A stretch of DNA of 34,199 nt, from contig JAGYLH010000036.1 of the NCBI GenBank assembly GCA_018400955.1, positions 1-34,199 of the forward strand, given 5' to 3'. The DNA is from Bacteroidales bacterium (GTDB lineage: Bacteria; Bacteroidota; Bacteroidia; Bacteroidales; F082). Positions 32,764-34,199 of this stretch are shown one piece after another (positions within the stretch are counted from its first letter, which is position 1; every line of letters begins with the position of its first letter). The notes under the pieces are model-generated. The model saw only the letters and a program-made list of their open reading frames with translations, had not been told where the DNA came from and made no database searches. The position numbers and the translations under genes are program-made.

Positions 32764-33900
32764 ATGAAAACACACTTTGCTCCCGCCGAACGTGCAACTG
32801 CTGAGCAGCTAAACACGGACAGCACCCATTTTTCCAATTTTAAATATGTCAGTGAAATCATAAATGCACTGCCCTATATTGCTGCCATTCTGAACAAGCA
32901 GCGGCAAGTGGTATTTGCCAATAAAGCCCTGCTCCAATTGCTGGGCATTAATAACCTGAATGAATGCCTGGGACAGCGCCCGGGCGAACTGCTCAACTGT
33001 ATTCATGCCCGCGAAACCGAAGGTGGATGCGGTACAACCGAAAGTTGTCGCTATTGTGGGGCCGTTAACGCCATTCAGGATTGTATAGAGACGGGCGAAC
33101 GCATTACCAACGAATGCAGGATTACTGCAAAGATTGACCAAAAGGAAATAGCCTACGATTTAAACGTGACGGCATCGCCATTTCGTTACCGCAAGACTGA
33201 TTTTGTGGTACTATCTTTCAACGATATCGGCAACGAAAAACGCAGGCAGATGCTTGAGCGCGTTTTCTTTCACGATATTATCAACACGGCAGGTGGGTTG
33301 CGCGGATTCATCGAATTTCTGCGTATTACCGACGATCCCGAAGAGAAGCAGCAATACCTTGCCATAGCTGACGAATTAAGCAATACCCTGATCGATGAGA
33401 TCAATTCGCAGCGCGAGCTTTTATCGGCCGAAAGTGGCAACTTACGCATTCATGTAAAGCAAATAATCCCGGCCGGATTGCTGCACGAAGTTGTCAATCA
33501 GCTGGCACATCACCATGTGGCTGCCGAAAAAACCATTGAGATCGATCCACAGGCATCTGCCAAAAAAATGCACACTGACCCTGTCTTGTTGAAAAGGGTG
33601 TTGGTAAACCTGCTTAAAAATGCCCTGGAAGCTTCAGCAAAAGGCGAAACCATACGCCTTGGCTGCCATGACCTGGATGAAGAAAAGATTTTTTGGGTAC
33701 ACAACAGCAGTTTTATGCCCAACGATGTGCAAATGCAGATTTTTCAACGGTCTTTCTCCACCAAAGGAACAGGAAGAGGTATCGGGACCTACAGCATGAA
33801 ACTGTTTACCGAACAATATCTGCAGGGTAAAATAACTTTTGTTTCGGACAAGGATAAAGGAACCATTTTCAGGGTTTATCTTCCGGAAAATATTGAATAA
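32764..33900 (+). CDS. Soluble PAS-domain sensor histidine kinase with Cys cluster
   Basis: A 378-aa kinase without membrane helices. Residues 30-155 form a PAS domain with an unusual set of cysteines: C68, C79, C89, C95, C98, C107 and C118, the central part reading LNC-x9-C-x5-C-x2-C (GCGTTESCRYCGA). The phospho-acceptor is H170 in ERVFFHDIINTAGGLRGF, followed by the N box (LVNLLKNALEAS), and the G boxes (GTGRGIGTYSMKLFTEQYL). No response regulator follows in the window. Being cytoplasmic with a Cys cluster, it probably senses a metal, an iron-sulfur cluster or redox state; that is inference. The start at 32764 gives a normal N-terminus. Confidence 0.9.
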   Translation: MKTHFAPAERATAEQLNTDSTHFSNFKYVSEIINALPYIAAILNKQRQVVFANKALLQLLGINNLNECLGQRPGELLNCIHARETEGGCGTTESCRYCGAVNAIQDCIETGERITNECRITAKIDQKEIAYDLNVTASPFRYRKTDFVVLSFNDIGNEKRRQMLERVFFHDIINTAGGLRGFIEFLRITDDPEEKQQYLAIADELSNTLIDEINSQRELLSAESGNLRIHVKQIIPAGLLHEVVNQLAHHHVAAEKTIEIDPQASAKKMHTDPVLLKRVLVNLLKNALEASAKGETIRLGCHDLDEEKIFWVHNSSFMPNDVQMQIFQRSFSTKGTGRGIGTYSMKLFTEQYLQGKITFVSDKDKGTIFRVYLPENIE

Positions 33901-33910
33901 CAGCCTGCTA

Positions 33911-33941
33911 TTGACTTTTTCTGATTTTTGATTTACTTTTG
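33911..33941 (+). promoter_or_regulatory. Promoter of the right-edge lipoprotein
   Basis: TTG (33911-33913), 20 bases, then TACTTTTG (33934-33941), a complete Bacteroidota -33/-7 pair, 20 bases before the ATG. The best-formed promoter in the window. Confidence 0.6.
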
Positions 33942-33961
33942 TTATCAAATAGTACCCTATC

Positions 33962-34199
33962 ATGAAAAGCTTATATTTTGTTTTAATCCTTGCTTTATTT
34001 TGGGCATCCGGCTGCACCAAGGAAACCATTGAAAAAGTACCACCTTACGTTGGAAATTACGATTTCCATATTCATTATACGGCTTATTCCCATATGCCTG
34101 ATGGTAGTAGTTACAGCGATACCACCTATAACTATGATGGTCAGATAGCCCCATACACGGATACCCGCATTTTGATTAAATTCAGTGATTATAGCCCCA
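33962..34199 (+). CDS. Lipoprotein, 3' partial
   Basis: Starts MKSLYFVLILALFWASGCTKE (lipobox ASGC, Cys18) and stays open to the right edge after 79 codons. The mature start reads YVGNYDFHIHYTAYSHMPDGSSYSDTTYNYDGQI, beta-rich and aromatic, like other small Bacteroidota surface lipoproteins. I cannot name a family. It has its own promoter just upstream. Confidence 0.75.
   Translation, partial: MKSLYFVLILALFWASGCTKETIEKVPPYVGNYDFHIHYTAYSHMPDGSSYSDTTYNYDGQIAPYTDTRILIKFSDYSP

Overview
The window comes from a member of the Bacteroidota, probably of the Bacteroidales/Marinilabiliales type. The evidence is the -7 promoter boxes of the form TAnnTTTG (for example at 12498, 31284 and 33934), the near absence of Shine-Dalgarno sequences, many lipoproteins, the purH-mreBCD linkage, and families largely confined to this phylum (DUF5777 barrels, GH109 with a Tat signal, HdeD, and MORN/YwqK-type repeat proteins). 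It reads as ordinary chromosome with some accessory patches; no phage, IS transposase or CRISPR array was seen.

Layout. 1-3718: a DMSO-reductase-type molybdoenzyme operon (catalytic subunit cut by the left edge, four-cluster ferredoxin, membrane anchor). 3873-5869: two cytochrome-c-like lipoproteins and a DUF5777 outer-membrane barrel; the first and third are broken by several one-base indels. 5927-6569: a vapBC toxin-antitoxin pair on the minus strand, followed by an 87-bp orphan copy of the DUF5777 3' end (6825-6911). 6993-8639: an M49-like metallopeptidase lipoprotein. 8645-12016 (minus): an Omp85-type barrel, a sensor kinase and a small NTF2-like secreted protein. 12017-12685: non-coding, with a REPIN-like 31-nt inverted-repeat element and an odd tRNA-like gene whose anticodon arm is replaced by a GC-rich hairpin. 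12686-17062: GH109 glycosidase (one frameshift), GH3-family protein, LysE-family exporter, HdeD-like protein. 17084-20160 (minus): recJ and a MacB-type ABC permease. 20356-24294: purH-mreB-mreC-mreD. 24436-25535: TlpA-like lipoprotein with two frameshifts. 25748-27575 (minus): rpiB and a lutB gene whose last two thirds look like empty sequence because of many small indels. 27576-28198: AT-rich divergent intergenic region with origin-like features. 28199-31235: nadA, a lipoprotein, and a MORN-repeat protein (one frameshift). 31326-32667: OB-fold lipoprotein, PepSY membrane protein and a 58-aa membrane protein. 32764-33900: a sensor kinase with a Cys-rich PAS domain. 33962 to the right edge: start of a lipoprotein.

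How it fits together. The first part suggests respiratory electron transfer (quinol to a periplasmic molybdoenzyme) beside exported haem lipoproteins and an outer-membrane barrel. The middle holds cell-shape, purine, NAD and DNA-repair housekeeping genes. A striking feature of the window is that six genes carry single-base frameshifts, often at short homopolymers, while protein-level similarity continues on both sides. This looks more like residual consensus error in local patches than old pseudogenes, although real decay cannot be excluded from sequence alone.
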